A DNA stretch of 60,867 nucleotides, taken from Planktothrix tepida PCC 9214. GTDB lineage: Bacteria; Cyanobacteriota; Cyanobacteriia; Cyanobacteriales; Microcoleaceae. Both the position numbers and the translations under genes were made by a program. Below are positions 34,877 to 44,646 of the stretch, in pieces. Within the stretch, counting starts at the first letter, position 1, and the number at the start of each line of letters is the position of its first letter. Location of the stretch: the NCBI RefSeq assembly GCF_900009145.1, contig NZ_LN889812.1:153462-214328 (forward strand). The letters are read 5' to 3'. The notes under the pieces were generated by a model. The model did not search any database. It was not told the origin of the DNA and saw nothing but the letters and a program-made list of their open reading frames with translations.

Positions 34877-35383
34877 ATGAATTCAACCATTCCTCATCCA
34901 GATAGTTCAGAAATCCAGGTTAATTGTGCTGTAATTACAGTCAGTGATACTCGCACTCCAGAAACGGATAAAAGCGGCCAATTAATTCAGCAGTTTTTAC
35001 AGAATGCAGGTTATCCTATTCGGCATTATCAAATTGTTAAAGATGAACCGACGGAAATCACAGAATTATTGAAAACCTTGTGCCAAATTCCTGAACTGGA
35101 TGCTTGTATTTTCAATGGGGGTACGGGAATTTCACCGCGAGATACCACCTATGATGCGATTGAGACATTATTAGAAAAAACCTTACCTGGTTTTGGGGAA
35201 ATTTTTAGAACCTTGAGTTATGCTGAAATAGGCTCAAGGGCGATGGCTTCTCGTGCTGTTGCTGGCGTTTGTCAAGGAAAATTAATTTTTTCAGTTCCAG
35301 GGTCTTCTAATGCAGTGAAGTTAGCAATGGAACAATTAATTATACCCGAATTAGCTCATTTAGTTAAAGTATTAAATCAATAG
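34877..35383 (+). CDS. moaB: molybdenum cofactor biosynthesis protein MoaB
   Basis: A 168-residue MogA/MoaB-type molybdopterin-binding protein. NCAVITVSDTRTPETDKSG and CIFNGGTGISPRDTTYDAIE carry the conserved phosphate and pterin binding residues, and KLIFSVPGSSNAVKLAMEQL is the C-terminal family block. It would adenylylate molybdopterin or otherwise act in cofactor assembly, as in nitrate reductase maturation. Confidence 0.92.
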   Translation: MNSTIPHPDSSEIQVNCAVITVSDTRTPETDKSGQLIQQFLQNAGYPIRHYQIVKDEPTEITELLKTLCQIPELDACIFNGGTGISPRDTTYDAIETLLEKTLPGFGEIFRTLSYAEIGSRAMASRAVAGVCQGKLIFSVPGSSNAVKLAMEQLIIPELAHLVKVLNQ

Positions 35384-35421
35384 AAATTTTGTTTCTGAAG
35401 TCTATCTTTTTCTTAAATTTA

Positions 35422-35560
35422 ATATGAAATCCTTCAATCGACGCTACAGATTATAACCCTAAACCCCACATAGAGACGCGCCTGGGCGAAGCTATGCCGA
35501 AGGCTATTGGCGCGTCTCTACACAATACGGATGCGTAACAAACATTTAAGGATTTCATAT
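35422..35560. repeat. nested inverted-repeat element, MITE-like, 139 bp
   Basis: The outer arms ATATGAAATCCTT (35422-35434) and AAGGATTTCATAT (35548-35560) are perfectly complementary, 13 bp. Inside them TAGAGACGCGCC (35471-35482) and GGCGCGTCTCTA (35509-35520) are a second perfect 12-bp pair. It contains no ORF and lies between convergent moaB and hsdR. A related one-sided sequence (TAATATGAAGTCCTTAAA) is at about 24068. Confidence 0.75.
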
Positions 35561-35572
35561 AAGATTACCTTC

Positions 35573-38500
35573 TCAAGCAACACGGGTATAAATACTTTTT
35601 CCCTGACCAAAATAAGAATCGTAAACGTGCTGATATACCTCTTGACATTTCTGCTGATATAATTCCGTTGAGTAACGCTGGGGTAAGCGATCTAAAATCT
35701 CCTCAACTGTTAGTTGTACCGCCGCACGGGTTCGCTGTCGCTTGCGCCAGTCCAACACCAATTTTTCCCGTTTGAGGGTTTCTAATAACTGTTGGGCGAC
35801 CTTCTTAACGTCTTGCTTTTCCTTTTCCGTTAAATCAATATCGGGTTTGGTTAGTAAATCCAAAATTGCTAATTCTTCCTCTTCCAGATTTTCCGAAATC
35901 GCCCGTTGATCTTCAATATTTAATTCTTGGGCAAATTCTACTAAATCTTGAAAGAACGTTTCGATATTGCGACAGCCTGCATTATAGTCATCAATCATTT
36001 GCTGAAACTTGTTTAAATAATTCATCCGGCTTTTATTAAGATTAACCATCTGGGTTAGCTTGATGCTAATTTGTCCTTTAAGTTTTTCGGCTTCCGTGCG
36101 TTGATAACCTGTGGCAAATTTAGCCTTCAATGCTTCAAAATCAATTTGACTTAAATCGATGATTTGTTCTGATTCAGAAATCACATATTTTAAAGTTCCA
36201 ATGGATTGATCTAAAATTTCCTCAACGGTTGCTTTGACGTCTGAAATGTCTACTTTTGGTGTTTGAGAAAGAATACACTCCCTAATCATGATTAATAGAT
36301 ACTGCATTGAGGTAAAATCATCAGCAATGGGATCAGGTAGAATTGCTTTATATAGTTTAATTACATTTCTAACGAGGGCAAAATAACGCTGTTTGGATTC
36401 CTCATTAATTAGAATAGCTTCTCCTGCATCACAGATTAATTTAATGCGTTCAAATACTGGTGCAGATTGCAGTTTTTCTAAATTAATTTCTCGTTCTGTA
36501 CAAAAATTAGTCGCTTCTAATATTGCCTTTCGCAACTCTTCTATTAATGCCGTTTTTGCTTGTACTGGGGTGTCTCCGTCTTGGACTCCTCCGCCAGAAG
36601 CTGAACCATAAATGGCTAGGGCTTTTTGCAAGTTACGAAACACGCCAATATAATCAACAATTAACCCATTAACTTTATCTTTAAATACCCGATTTGCCCT
36701 GGCGATGGTTTGCATAAGGGTATGGTTCAACATGGGTTTATCGAGGTAAATGGTTGAACAACTGGGAACATCAAATCCGGTAATCCACATCGCACAAACA
36801 AACACAATTCGCAGGGGATGATCTGGATCTTTGAATTTTTCGTCTAACGCTTCATTCACTAACCGTTTCCGGTGGGGTTGAATATCTAAATTTTTCTTCT
36901 GAAACGCTTCTACTTCATTTTGAGATTGAGAAATGATCACCGCCATATCGGTATTTTGCATATAATTAATCCTTGCTTCCAGACCTTCTCGTTTTGGGGC
37001 TTCTGCGGTGTCTAATTGAATTTGCAAGGTGGTTAAATGTTGTTGCCAATATGCCTGTACTTTGTTGTACATTTTAACGGCTGTAAAGCGATCAATGGAA
37101 ATCACCATTGCTTTTCCTTGGTGTCCCCGTCCTAAAAAATGAGTAACAATATCTTGGGCAATTGTTTCTAACCGTTCATCACGGGTAATTAAATGATATT
37201 CCCGCGAAAATTCCCGTTCTAATTTAGTTTCTGCTTCTTCCTCTAAATTAGCAGATTCTATCGCGTAGGCAATATTTTCATTCAGGTCTGTATTCGTTAG
37301 TTCTAATTGTGGGATGCGGTTTTCATAAAATAGCGGAACAGTGGCGTTATCTTCAATGGATTGTTTAAAATTATAAACACTAATATAATCGCCAAACTCT
37401 CGTTTAGTGGTTTCTTCTCCAATCATTAAGGGTGTACCTGTAAAGCCAATAAATCCAGCGTTGGGTAAGGCTTTTCTCATATTTTTTGCAAAGGTATCAT
37501 ATTGGCTGCGGTGAGCTTCATCAGCGATAACAATCACATCTTCTCGGTCGGAAAGTTGTGGATAGTTTTCGCCTTTAGCGGTGCGGAATTTCTGAATTAA
37601 TGTAAAAATATAACGGTGATCTTCTTGTAACAGTTGTTTTAAATGTTCCGCACTTTTCGCCCTGACTTCTTTTTCGGGTTCGGTAACTGCGCCTGTTTTG
37701 GCGAAATTTTTATAAATTTGGTTGTCTAAATCATCTCTATCAGTGATCACAACAAACGTCCAATTACCCGTAATTTGGCGATGAACTTTTTGGGAGAAAA
37801 ATTGCATGGAGAAGCTTTTTCCGCTTCCTTGGGTATGCCAAAATACCCCTAAACGTCCTTGATTTTCACGAATTTGTTTAACGGCTTCTATGGCATTATT
37901 AACACCGAGATATTGATGATTTTTGGCGACAAGTTTAACAATTTGCCCTTTTTCTTCACTAAATAAGGTAAAGTTTTCGATAATATCTAATAATTTAGGT
38001 TTCTCACAGGTTCCCCGAATCATAGTATCAAGAGAAATTATCCCTTCTTCCCCTTCTGAGTTGATTTTTTTCCATTCGGCGAAGTGTTCCCAATGGGCGG
38101 TAACGCTACCAATACGGCTTTCTGACCCATTGGAAAGGATAACAATTCCGTTATACCAGAACAGTTGAGGAATGGTGTTTCTATAATCGCATAAGTTATT
38201 CTGATAAGCTAAATCTAAGCGTTTATAATGGGCTTTTAATTCAATAAATAATAGGGGAATTCCGTTTATAAAACCAATTAAATCAGCGCGGCGAGTGTAC
38301 ATTTCCCCCGATACCCAGAATTCAGAGGCGAGGAAAAAGTTGTTTTCCGTTGGGGTTTTCCAGTTAATAATTTGGACGTTTTCGGTAATTTCTTCGTTGT
38401 CGGTGTTGCGGTAGGTGACGTTTACGCCATCTTTGAGGAGTTTATAAATTTCGCGGTTAGCGTTAGCAAGGCTTAAGGCGTTTCTATCACGAATGAGTTC

Positions 38501-38722
38501 TTCTATGGCGAGGTTAATAACTTCGGTTGATAGGGTTGGGTTGAGTTTTTCTAAGGCGGGGCGGAGTTTGGAAATTAGCACAACTTCGGTTTTGGTTTCT
38601 CGTCCTAATGTGCTGTTATTGCCGATTTTTTCATGGTAGCAATTGGCGGTGGTATAGCCGAGTTGTTCAAAAAGTTTAATGGTTTCGAGTTCTAGGGCGG
38701 TTTCTGAGTCTGGGTTAAGCAT
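35573..38722 (-). CDS. hsdR: type I restriction enzyme, R (endonuclease/translocase) subunit
   Basis: A 1049-residue protein. The N-terminal nuclease domain has GIPLLFIELKAHYKRLD (E-x-K catalytic motif, ~150-165). The superfamily 2 translocase follows: FWHTQGSGKSFSMQFF (Walker A), VIVIADEAHRSQYD (DEAH box), GFIGFTGTPLMIGEETTKRE, and C-terminal motor motifs ICA-like VFVCAMWITGFDVPSCSTIYLDKP with QTIARANRV. The C-terminal helical part mediates contact with the methylase. It cuts unmethylated DNA distant from the recognition site. It is separated from hsdS by 365 bases that include an inverted-repeat element. Confidence 0.95.
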   Translation of the reverse strand: MLNPDSETALELETIKLFEQLGYTTANCYHEKIGNNSTLGRETKTEVVLISKLRPALEKLNPTLSTEVINLAIEELIRDRNALSLANANREIYKLLKDGVNVTYRNTDNEEITENVQIINWKTPTENNFFLASEFWVSGEMYTRRADLIGFINGIPLLFIELKAHYKRLDLAYQNNLCDYRNTIPQLFWYNGIVILSNGSESRIGSVTAHWEHFAEWKKINSEGEEGIISLDTMIRGTCEKPKLLDIIENFTLFSEEKGQIVKLVAKNHQYLGVNNAIEAVKQIRENQGRLGVFWHTQGSGKSFSMQFFSQKVHRQITGNWTFVVITDRDDLDNQIYKNFAKTGAVTEPEKEVRAKSAEHLKQLLQEDHRYIFTLIQKFRTAKGENYPQLSDREDVIVIADEAHRSQYDTFAKNMRKALPNAGFIGFTGTPLMIGEETTKREFGDYISVYNFKQSIEDNATVPLFYENRIPQLELTNTDLNENIAYAIESANLEEEAETKLEREFSREYHLITRDERLETIAQDIVTHFLGRGHQGKAMVISIDRFTAVKMYNKVQAYWQQHLTTLQIQLDTAEAPKREGLEARINYMQNTDMAVIISQSQNEVEAFQKKNLDIQPHRKRLVNEALDEKFKDPDHPLRIVFVCAMWITGFDVPSCSTIYLDKPMLNHTLMQTIARANRVFKDKVNGLIVDYIGVFRNLQKALAIYGSASGGGVQDGDTPVQAKTALIEELRKAILEATNFCTEREINLEKLQSAPVFERIKLICDAGEAILINEESKQRYFALVRNVIKLYKAILPDPIADDFTSMQYLLIMIRECILSQTPKVDISDVKATVEEILDQSIGTLKYVISESEQIIDLSQIDFEALKAKFATGYQRTEAEKLKGQISIKLTQMVNLNKSRMNYLNKFQQMIDDYNAGCRNIETFFQDLVEFAQELNIEDQRAISENLEEEELAILDLLTKPDIDLTEKEKQDVKKVAQQLLETLKREKLVLDWRKRQRTRAAVQLTVEEILDRLPQRYSTELYQQKCQEVYQHVYDSYFGQGKSIYTRVA

Positions 38723-38796
38723 GGGAATTTTAGGGGTTATAGCAATCTGCGTGTTCGAGGGGGAAATTGTAATATTTTAGGGTAAGGGTGGTGTCC

Positions 38797-38961
38797 AAAG
38801 TCCGTCAACTTAACCCACGTTAGCCCTGAACTCAAGTTCGGGCTAATAGCGATCGGCATCTAAAGATGACTAAAACTGTTCTTTATTAACCCGTTTTAAC
38901 GGGTTTTAGCTTTTAGCCTGAAATTTATTTCAAGGCTTTTGAGGTTAAGTTAACGGACTTT
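38797..38961. repeat. MITE-like inverted-repeat element between hsdR and hsdS
   Basis: Arms AAAGTCCGTCAACTTAACC (38797-38815) and GGTTAAGTTAACGGACTTT (38943-38961) match at 18 of 19 positions, bounding 165 bp. The interior contains two further hairpins (TAGCCCTGAACTCAAGTTCGGGCTA and a GACCCGTT-like AACCCGTTTTAACGGGTT), and no ORF. It occupies most of the 365-base gap between hsdS and hsdR, the only large gap in the operon. Confidence 0.8.
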
Positions 38962-39087
38962 GCGTCCTTCCCAAACCTCTTGGTTTTTTTGATGTTTCTC
39001 TGACTTTGATATTATTCAAATAGCTAATTTTGCAAGGGTGGGTTATGGATGGAGTTTGTTGGTGGAATTGATCTATATTATATGAGG

Positions 39088-40218
39088 TTAGGCAGCGATT
39101 TCTCCGGTTTTGATGTCGAGGTTTTCTACGTCTATTTCACCGGAGATGAGTTTGGGGAGGAGTAGGTCGCGGGTTTGGCGGAGGTTATCGTTTTTAGATT
39201 GTAATAATTCAATTTGAGAAAAGACATCCGAAATAAAACTTGCAAATTCTTTTTGAATTTTAGGATCAGATACAATAATTTTGAGATTGTTTAATATAGT
39301 CAAGGTCAGAAACTTGGTTGCTGCTCCAGTAGAAATACTTTTTAGGTGATCTAATTGCGCTTGTATAGCGAAATATAAGTAATAATTTGTAACTAATTTT
39401 GAATCTAAAGTACGAATAACATAGGTTCTCTGATATACGTCAAATTTACCTTTAAAATATTTGATATGGAATATTCCATTTGCATTATTACCCGCTAGCA
39501 AAACACATTCAGTATTAAAAGAATAGGTATCTGTTCTTAATATATCTTGAGAGCAAGTAAAAAAAGGATAACTACCATTATGTTTAGCTGCATTAGAATT
39601 CAGCTTTCCAGTTTGGAACGATACAAGTTTACCTAAAAGTACAACTTCCCAACCTTCAGGAATTAAACCCAATTCTGAATCAACCATTTTGACTTGTTCG
39701 TGTCCGGGGAAACGGAAGTTAACGAACCATTCACGGTAGAGCGATCGCGCCATTTCTTCTAATATCTTAATTCGTCGTGTATTGTTTTCGATTAGGTCAT
39801 CATAAGTTGAGAGAATAGCAGCAATTTTGCGTTGTATTGGGAGAGGTGGAAACCTAACAGGGATTGTATGAATATGGTTTCTGTTCAATGTTGGATTTGC
39901 TGCACCACAATCATACTGCTCTAAATGTAGAGTTTGAAGGAAATAGTATGCAAACTTTTCATGGTTTCCGTGAAAATCTTTTACCCAAAGCGTAGTGTCA
40001 GTCGGCCAAAAATCCTGAGTAGCAAAAAAAACCGTACCCAGGGTTCCTTTTCTACCTATAACAACACCAGGAGCTTTCACTTTAAAATCGCTATGTTTAC
40101 CACCAAAGCCAGATGAAAAAATTACATCATATTTTCCAGGTGTTAATTCTTTCTTGGTGATATCAAAGCCTCTTTGAAAGGTAATTAATTCACCTAGATT
40201 TGCTTCTTTCCAATTCAT
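39088..40218 (-). CDS. hsdS: type I restriction-modification specificity subunit
   Basis: A 376-residue HsdS with two target-recognition domains. Each half ends in the conserved coiled spacer: FPPLPIQRKIAAILSTYDDL (~125-145) followed by a helix with NNTRRIKILEEMARSLYREW, and in the second half IQKEFASFISDVFSQIELLQ (~325-345). The recognition sequence cannot be read from the protein. It lies between the PIN-toxin gene and the element preceding hsdR. Confidence 0.93.
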   Translation of the reverse strand: MNWKEANLGELITFQRGFDITKKELTPGKYDVIFSSGFGGKHSDFKVKAPGVVIGRKGTLGTVFFATQDFWPTDTTLWVKDFHGNHEKFAYYFLQTLHLEQYDCGAANPTLNRNHIHTIPVRFPPLPIQRKIAAILSTYDDLIENNTRRIKILEEMARSLYREWFVNFRFPGHEQVKMVDSELGLIPEGWEVVLLGKLVSFQTGKLNSNAAKHNGSYPFFTCSQDILRTDTYSFNTECVLLAGNNANGIFHIKYFKGKFDVYQRTYVIRTLDSKLVTNYYLYFAIQAQLDHLKSISTGAATKFLTLTILNNLKIIVSDPKIQKEFASFISDVFSQIELLQSKNDNLRQTRDLLLPKLISGEIDVENLDIKTGEIAA

Positions 40219-40246
40219 TAAATTTATCCTTTTCCCTCATTAACTT

Positions 40247-40660
40247 TTAAGAACTAGCATCAATGACCAACTGTTTAAACAAAGAAACTGAAATAATTTT
40301 AGTATCTTCCCAGGTTTTTACTTCAGTTAAATCTCTATCTCCTGTAATCAAAAAATCAGCCTTAGCCACCACAGCACAAGCCAGAAACTTAGCATCTTTT
40401 CTATCTCTAGGGAAATCTACCTCAACATTTACTTCTAAAACTGTAGTAAATTGCTCTATAAAAGTTAACCACTCTGTCCGTATTTCTTCCGTTAAAGGAA
40501 ACTTGGGACGATTTAAAACTTCCTTGTATTCAGTTAAAATCTCTGGTGATATAATCCATTCATAATTAGGATGATCAGCCACAAACTGAATCACAATTCT
40601 CGGATTGCGTCCTTTTAGAACAGCAGATACTAAGACATTGGTATCAATAATAACTTTCAT
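40247..40660 (-). CDS. PIN-domain ribonuclease toxin (COG1569-like)
   Basis: A 137-residue PIN-fold protein. Acidic catalytic residues are visible in MKVIIDTNVLVSAVLKGRNP (first Asp), PEILTEYKEVL (Glu), and RDRKDAKFLACAVVAKADFL followed by ITGDRDL (Asp residues). Such toxins cleave RNA. The start codon overlaps the stop of the antitoxin gene by four bases (ATGA, 40657-40660), as expected of a toxin-antitoxin pair. It lies inside the type I restriction operon. Confidence 0.88.
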   Translation of the reverse strand: MKVIIDTNVLVSAVLKGRNPRIVIQFVADHPNYEWIISPEILTEYKEVLNRPKFPLTEEIRTEWLTFIEQFTTVLEVNVEVDFPRDRKDAKFLACAVVAKADFLITGDRDLTEVKTWEDTKIISVSLFKQLVIDASS

Positions 40661-40896
40661 TCTCCTCTACGATAAGCCTCAATTTCTGCGGTAATTTCTT
40701 CTTCAGTAATATCTTCTACTCCTGGTAAAGCCTGGGTGCGGTCAAATAATTCTCGTAACTTTCGACTCATTTCTGCACGGGGATTTTCTTCTGCTAAAAT
40801 AATCACCTCTACTCGCTGTCCAGGTTGAAAAGGTAAATCTGATAAAATCACCTGTTTCGGGTCTTCTATCGTGATGTAAGCTTTATAAGCATTCAT
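40657..40896 (-). CDS. antitoxin of the PIN-toxin pair
   Basis: A 79-residue protein preceding the PIN toxin with a 4-base overlap. Residues 1-33 (MNAYKAYITIEDPKQVILSD, then QPGQRVEVIIL) suggest a swapped-hairpin/AbrB-like DNA-binding part; the acidic C-terminus (GVEDITEEEITAEIEAYR) would wrap and block the toxin. It likely autoregulates the pair. Confidence 0.8.
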   Translation of the reverse strand: MNAYKAYITIEDPKQVILSDLPFQPGQRVEVIILAEENPRAEMSRKLRELFDRTQALPGVEDITEEEITAEIEAYRRGE

Positions 40897-40964
40897 AAAT
40901 AGTTCCTCTTAATTAACGGCTGAAAGTTTAATCTCATTTTCCTTAACTTAATTATACTCATCCC

Positions 40965-42524
40965 TCAAACCCCTAAAATTTGCGCGATATTCTCAGCAAT
41001 TCGTTCTTCTAACTCCCTCGCCTCAACATTTAAACTCTCCAATTCCTCATTCAATTCTTCCAACTTTTCAGCAAAATCAAAATCCTCCACCGGACGTTCG
41101 GCGACGCCCACATAACGCCCAGGATTCAAACTCCAACCCTGCGCCTCAATTTCCGCCCTTGTCGCCACCCGACATAACCCCGCCACATCTTGATAAGCTC
41201 CTTCTGGAAAATAAGTATCGAGTAAAATTTTACTGCCATTTTTTGTGTCCGGTGCTTCCCCTCGGTACAATCTCACAATATTAGAAATAAATTCTACCTG
41301 TTCATCCGTAAACTCGCGGTGGGCGCGGTCAATTTGTCGGTAAATGTGCCGCCCATCAATAAATAAAACCTTTTCTTTCCGATGTGTTTTCGCCTTTCCC
41401 TTATCCAAAAACCACAACGTACAAGGCAATGTTACCGTATAAAAGAAATTAGAACTAACGGCAATCATCACATCCACCGCCCCAGTTTTTATCAATTCCT
41501 GCCGAATCTCCAATTCAGAACCCCGTGCATCCGAGGCAGAATTCGCCATCACAAACCCCGCCCGTCCCGTATTGTTTAAAGCTGTATAAAACAACTGAAT
41601 CCAAAGATAATTCGCATTGTCTACCTTCGGTTTAGCGAAAGGAAATCTAGGATCATTTTCCAATTTTTTATTATCCACTCCATCCACATTAAACGGTGGA
41701 TTTGCCATCACAAAATCAAACTGCCCCACGCAGTTGTGGATATCCTCATAATAGGTATTCCCCTGTCGGATATTCCGTAAACCCGAAATCCCATGTACCG
41801 CCAAGTTCATCTGACACAGTTTAACGGTTCCTTCCGTCTTTTCCTGACCGTAAACACTAATAGCAGTATTCGGGTCACGTCCTAACTTTTCCCTGACCCG
41901 CATCGCACTTTGCACAAACATTCCCCCCGCCCCACAAGCCGGGTCGAGTATTAATCCGTGATCTGGTTCAATGACTTCAACTATTAACTTAACCACCGAA
42001 ATCGGCGTAAAAAATTCCCCGCCTTTTTGTCCTTCCTTCTGGGCAAAATTACTTAAAAAATATTGATAAATTTCCCCAAAGGCATCCTCACCAATTTCTG
42101 CTAATTTAATTCGATTAAACGTTTTTAATAACTCTCGCAGCGTTGGTTTTTCTAAACGATTATAATCTTTAAGTAAAATTCCCTTTAATTCTTCATTTTC
42201 ATCTTCTATTGCTTTCATCGCTTGATTAATGGCTGTACCAATATCTTCAGCTTCCGGCAAATTCAGCAAATAATCAAACCGGGCTTTTTCTGTTAAAAAT
42301 AACGCCCCTTTCGCCTGATAGTCCAGCTTTCCCACACTGCGGCGACGGGTACTCACCCCCGCTAATTCTTGTTCAACCAAACTGAATTTATAATCCGCAT
42401 AACGTAAGAAAATCAGCCCCAATACGGGTACAGAATATTCCGAGGGTTTGAGTTTGGAATTCGCCCGCAGTTCATCGGCGGCTTCCCAAAGGCGTTTTTC
42501 GAGTTCGGTATAATTAGCAGGCAT
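40965..42524 (-). CDS. hsdM: type I restriction-modification DNA methyltransferase subunit
   Basis: A 519-residue N6-adenine methyltransferase. The N-terminal helical domain has [22 protein letters not shown] binding is at [20 protein letters not shown]; the catalytic motif is [17 protein letters not shown] (NPPF). It pairs with HsdS to modify the recognition site and with HsdR to form the nuclease. First gene of the leftward locus hsdM-antitoxin-toxin-hsdS-hsdR. Confidence 0.96.
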   Translation of the reverse strand: MPANYTELEKRLWEAADELRANSKLKPSEYSVPVLGLIFLRYADYKFSLVEQELAGVSTRRRSVGKLDYQAKGALFLTEKARFDYLLNLPEAEDIGTAINQAMKAIEDENEELKGILLKDYNRLEKPTLRELLKTFNRIKLAEIGEDAFGEIYQYFLSNFAQKEGQKGGEFFTPISVVKLIVEVIEPDHGLILDPACGAGGMFVQSAMRVREKLGRDPNTAISVYGQEKTEGTVKLCQMNLAVHGISGLRNIRQGNTYYEDIHNCVGQFDFVMANPPFNVDGVDNKKLENDPRFPFAKPKVDNANYLWIQLFYTALNNTGRAGFVMANSASDARGSELEIRQELIKTGAVDVMIAVSSNFFYTVTLPCTLWFLDKGKAKTHRKEKVLFIDGRHIYRQIDRAHREFTDEQVEFISNIVRLYRGEAPDTKNGSKILLDTYFPEGAYQDVAGLCRVATRAEIEAQGWSLNPGRYVGVAERPVEDFDFAEKLEELNEELESLNVEARELEERIAENIAQILGV

Positions 42525-42617
42525 TTATCAATCGTTAATCGTACAATTATTGTATAGCGCTACGCGCAAGGGAACAGGGAACAGTAAGAATTGAAAGGGT
42601 TTTATGGAACATATCAA

Positions 42618-44471
42618 TTATCGAGATACAGGTTTAACCTGTTCTAAAAATTGTTGTAATTCCTCCCCTTCAATGACTTCTGTTTTCAATACTTTGCCAG
42701 CAATTTCATCTAATAATTCTCGGTTGTAATTCAAAATTGCTAACGCTTTTTGATGAGCATTATTAACAATATCTTTCACCTCATCATCAATGGCTTCTGC
42801 GGTTTTTTCACTCATGGGACGGCGAAGATTAGCATCAGCATTACCTAAAAAATTATTCTGTTTGGCTTTTTCATAAGCTAAGGGTCCCAAGGCTTTACTC
42901 ATGCCATAATTAAGTACCATTCTTTCGGCTAATTCCGTAGCCCGTTGTAGGTCATCCGATGCGCCATTGGTAACAGTTCCAAAGATTAATTCTTCAGCAG
43001 CCCGTCCCCCTAATAGCATGGCAATTTGTTCGCGGAATTCCAGTTCATCCATTAAAAAACGGTCTTCCGTTGGCATTCTTAAGGTATATCCTAACGCGGA
43101 CATTCCCCTGGGTACAATGGAAATTTTAGTCACTTTTCCCCCTCCCGGCATTAACGCCCCGACTATCGCATGACCAACTTCATGATAGGCGACAATTTTC
43201 TTCTCTTTTTCATTCAACACACGGCTGCGTTTTTCTAACCCAGCAACCACCCGTTCAATGGCTTCATAAAAATCCTCTTGCTTCACCGTTTTTCGTTGAT
43301 TTCTAGCCGCTAATAAAGCAGCTTCATTGACTAAATTCGCTAATTCTGCCCCCCCAAAACCTGGGGTTCTTGTGGCAACAGCGTGTAAATCAACATCCGT
43401 TTCTAATTTAACTTTTTTAACGTAAATATCTAAAACGGCTTTGCGTCCGGCTAAGTCGGGTCTGTCTACTAAAACCTGTCTATCAAAGCGCCCAGGACGT
43501 AATAATGCCGCGTCTAAAGCTTCGGGACGGTTAGTTGCGGCTAAGACAATTACCGTTGCATCTCCCACCCCAAACCCATCCATTTCTGTTAATAATTGGT
43601 TCAGGGTTTGTTCTCGTTCATCACTACTGCCACTTTGGAAACTGCCACTACTTCTGGATTTACCAATGGCATCTAATTCATCAATAAAAATAATACAAGG
43701 AGCTTTCTTTTTCGCCTGTTCAAATAAATCTCGAACTCGCGCGGCTCCGGTTCCCACAAATAATTCGATAAATTCAGAACCAGATATACTAAAAAAGGGA
43801 ACTCCGGCTTCTCCGGCTACAGCTTTTGCTAATAAGGTTTTTCCCGTTCCTGGGGGGCCGACTAATAACACACCTTTGGGAATTTTAGCTCCAATTTCCG
43901 TAAACCGTTGGGGATTTTTTAAGAAATCTACAATTTCTGCTAATTCGGTTTTGGCTTCGTCTACTCCGGCGACATCTGCAAAGGTAATATTATCCGTTTG
44001 ACCTTTAACAAAAACTTTAGCTTTACTTTTATTAATCGATAATGCTCCTTGGGGATCTCGTTTCATGAAATATTGAAACGCGACGACTAAAATTAAAGGG
44101 GGAATCACCCAATTTAAAATAACACTTAACCAACTTTGTTTTGGGGGTGGAGAAGCAGCAAATTCAACCCCTTTTGCTTCTAAGCGTTTGGGAAGTTCTA
44201 AATCAAAAATCGGGGTGGTGGATAAGATGCTTTCAGGTTGATTTTTGTCTGCTTTGATTTGGTAAAGAATCTCATTTTCTCCGACTAAAACTTTTGAGAC
44301 TTTACCATCTTCAATTTGTTGGATAAAAAAACTATAGGGAACTTTAGGAAAACGAGGACGAGTCAGTTGAGGAAACAACCAATTTCCAATTAAAATAACT
44401 CCGGCTGAAATTAATAAAATTTGGGCAACTTTTTGAGAACTGGGTAATTTAGGTCTTCTTTTAATCGTCAT
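42618..44471 (-). CDS. ftsH: ATP-dependent zinc metalloprotease FtsH (second, downstream copy)
   Basis: A 617-residue membrane AAA+ protease. Two N-terminal spans (~15-35, ~115-135) are followed by the AAA domain with [20 protein letters not shown] (Walker A), [12 protein letters not shown] (Walker B) and the [23 protein letters not shown], then the zinc site [13 protein letters not shown] (HExxH). FtsH complexes in cyanobacteria remove damaged D1 and other thylakoid proteins. It lies 175 bases after a closely similar ftsH; compared with that copy the region after the second span is shorter, lacking the [10 protein letters not shown] segment. Confidence 0.95.
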   Translation of the reverse strand: MTIKRRPKLPSSQKVAQILLISAGVILIGNWLFPQLTRPRFPKVPYSFFIQQIEDGKVSKVLVGENEILYQIKADKNQPESILSTTPIFDLELPKRLEAKGVEFAASPPPKQSWLSVILNWVIPPLILVVAFQYFMKRDPQGALSINKSKAKVFVKGQTDNITFADVAGVDEAKTELAEIVDFLKNPQRFTEIGAKIPKGVLLVGPPGTGKTLLAKAVAGEAGVPFFSISGSEFIELFVGTGAARVRDLFEQAKKKAPCIIFIDELDAIGKSRSSGSFQSGSSDEREQTLNQLLTEMDGFGVGDATVIVLAATNRPEALDAALLRPGRFDRQVLVDRPDLAGRKAVLDIYVKKVKLETDVDLHAVATRTPGFGGAELANLVNEAALLAARNQRKTVKQEDFYEAIERVVAGLEKRSRVLNEKEKKIVAYHEVGHAIVGALMPGGGKVTKISIVPRGMSALGYTLRMPTEDRFLMDELEFREQIAMLLGGRAAEELIFGTVTNGASDDLQRATELAERMVLNYGMSKALGPLAYEKAKQNNFLGNADANLRRPMSEKTAEAIDDEVKDIVNNAHQKALAILNYNRELLDEIAGKVLKTEVIEGEELQQFLEQVKPVSR

Positions 44472-44543
44472 AAATTTAGGCTCTGGTTTGCTCTCATTTC
44501 TCTCGTTCCTCTCGTTTCTAGGTTCTACCTAGAAATGCTTTTT

Positions 44544-44628
44544 GGGTGGCTCTGCCACCCTTCACTGAATCGGATAATCTATTTAGAGGCAGAGCCTCTG
44601 ATGGGCATTCCCTGGTAGAACCAGGGAA
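44544..44628. repeat. three consecutive small hairpins between the two ftsH genes
   Basis: GGGTGGC-tct-GCCACCC (44544-44560), AGAGGC-aga-GCCTCT (44585-44599) and TTCCCTGG-tagaa-CCAGGGAA (44608-44628) are perfect. This is a palindromic repeat of the kind interspersed in filamentous cyanobacterial genomes; it could also attenuate or stabilise the ftsH transcript. Confidence 0.75.
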
Positions 44629-44646
44629 CGAGGGGGGATAGATCAA

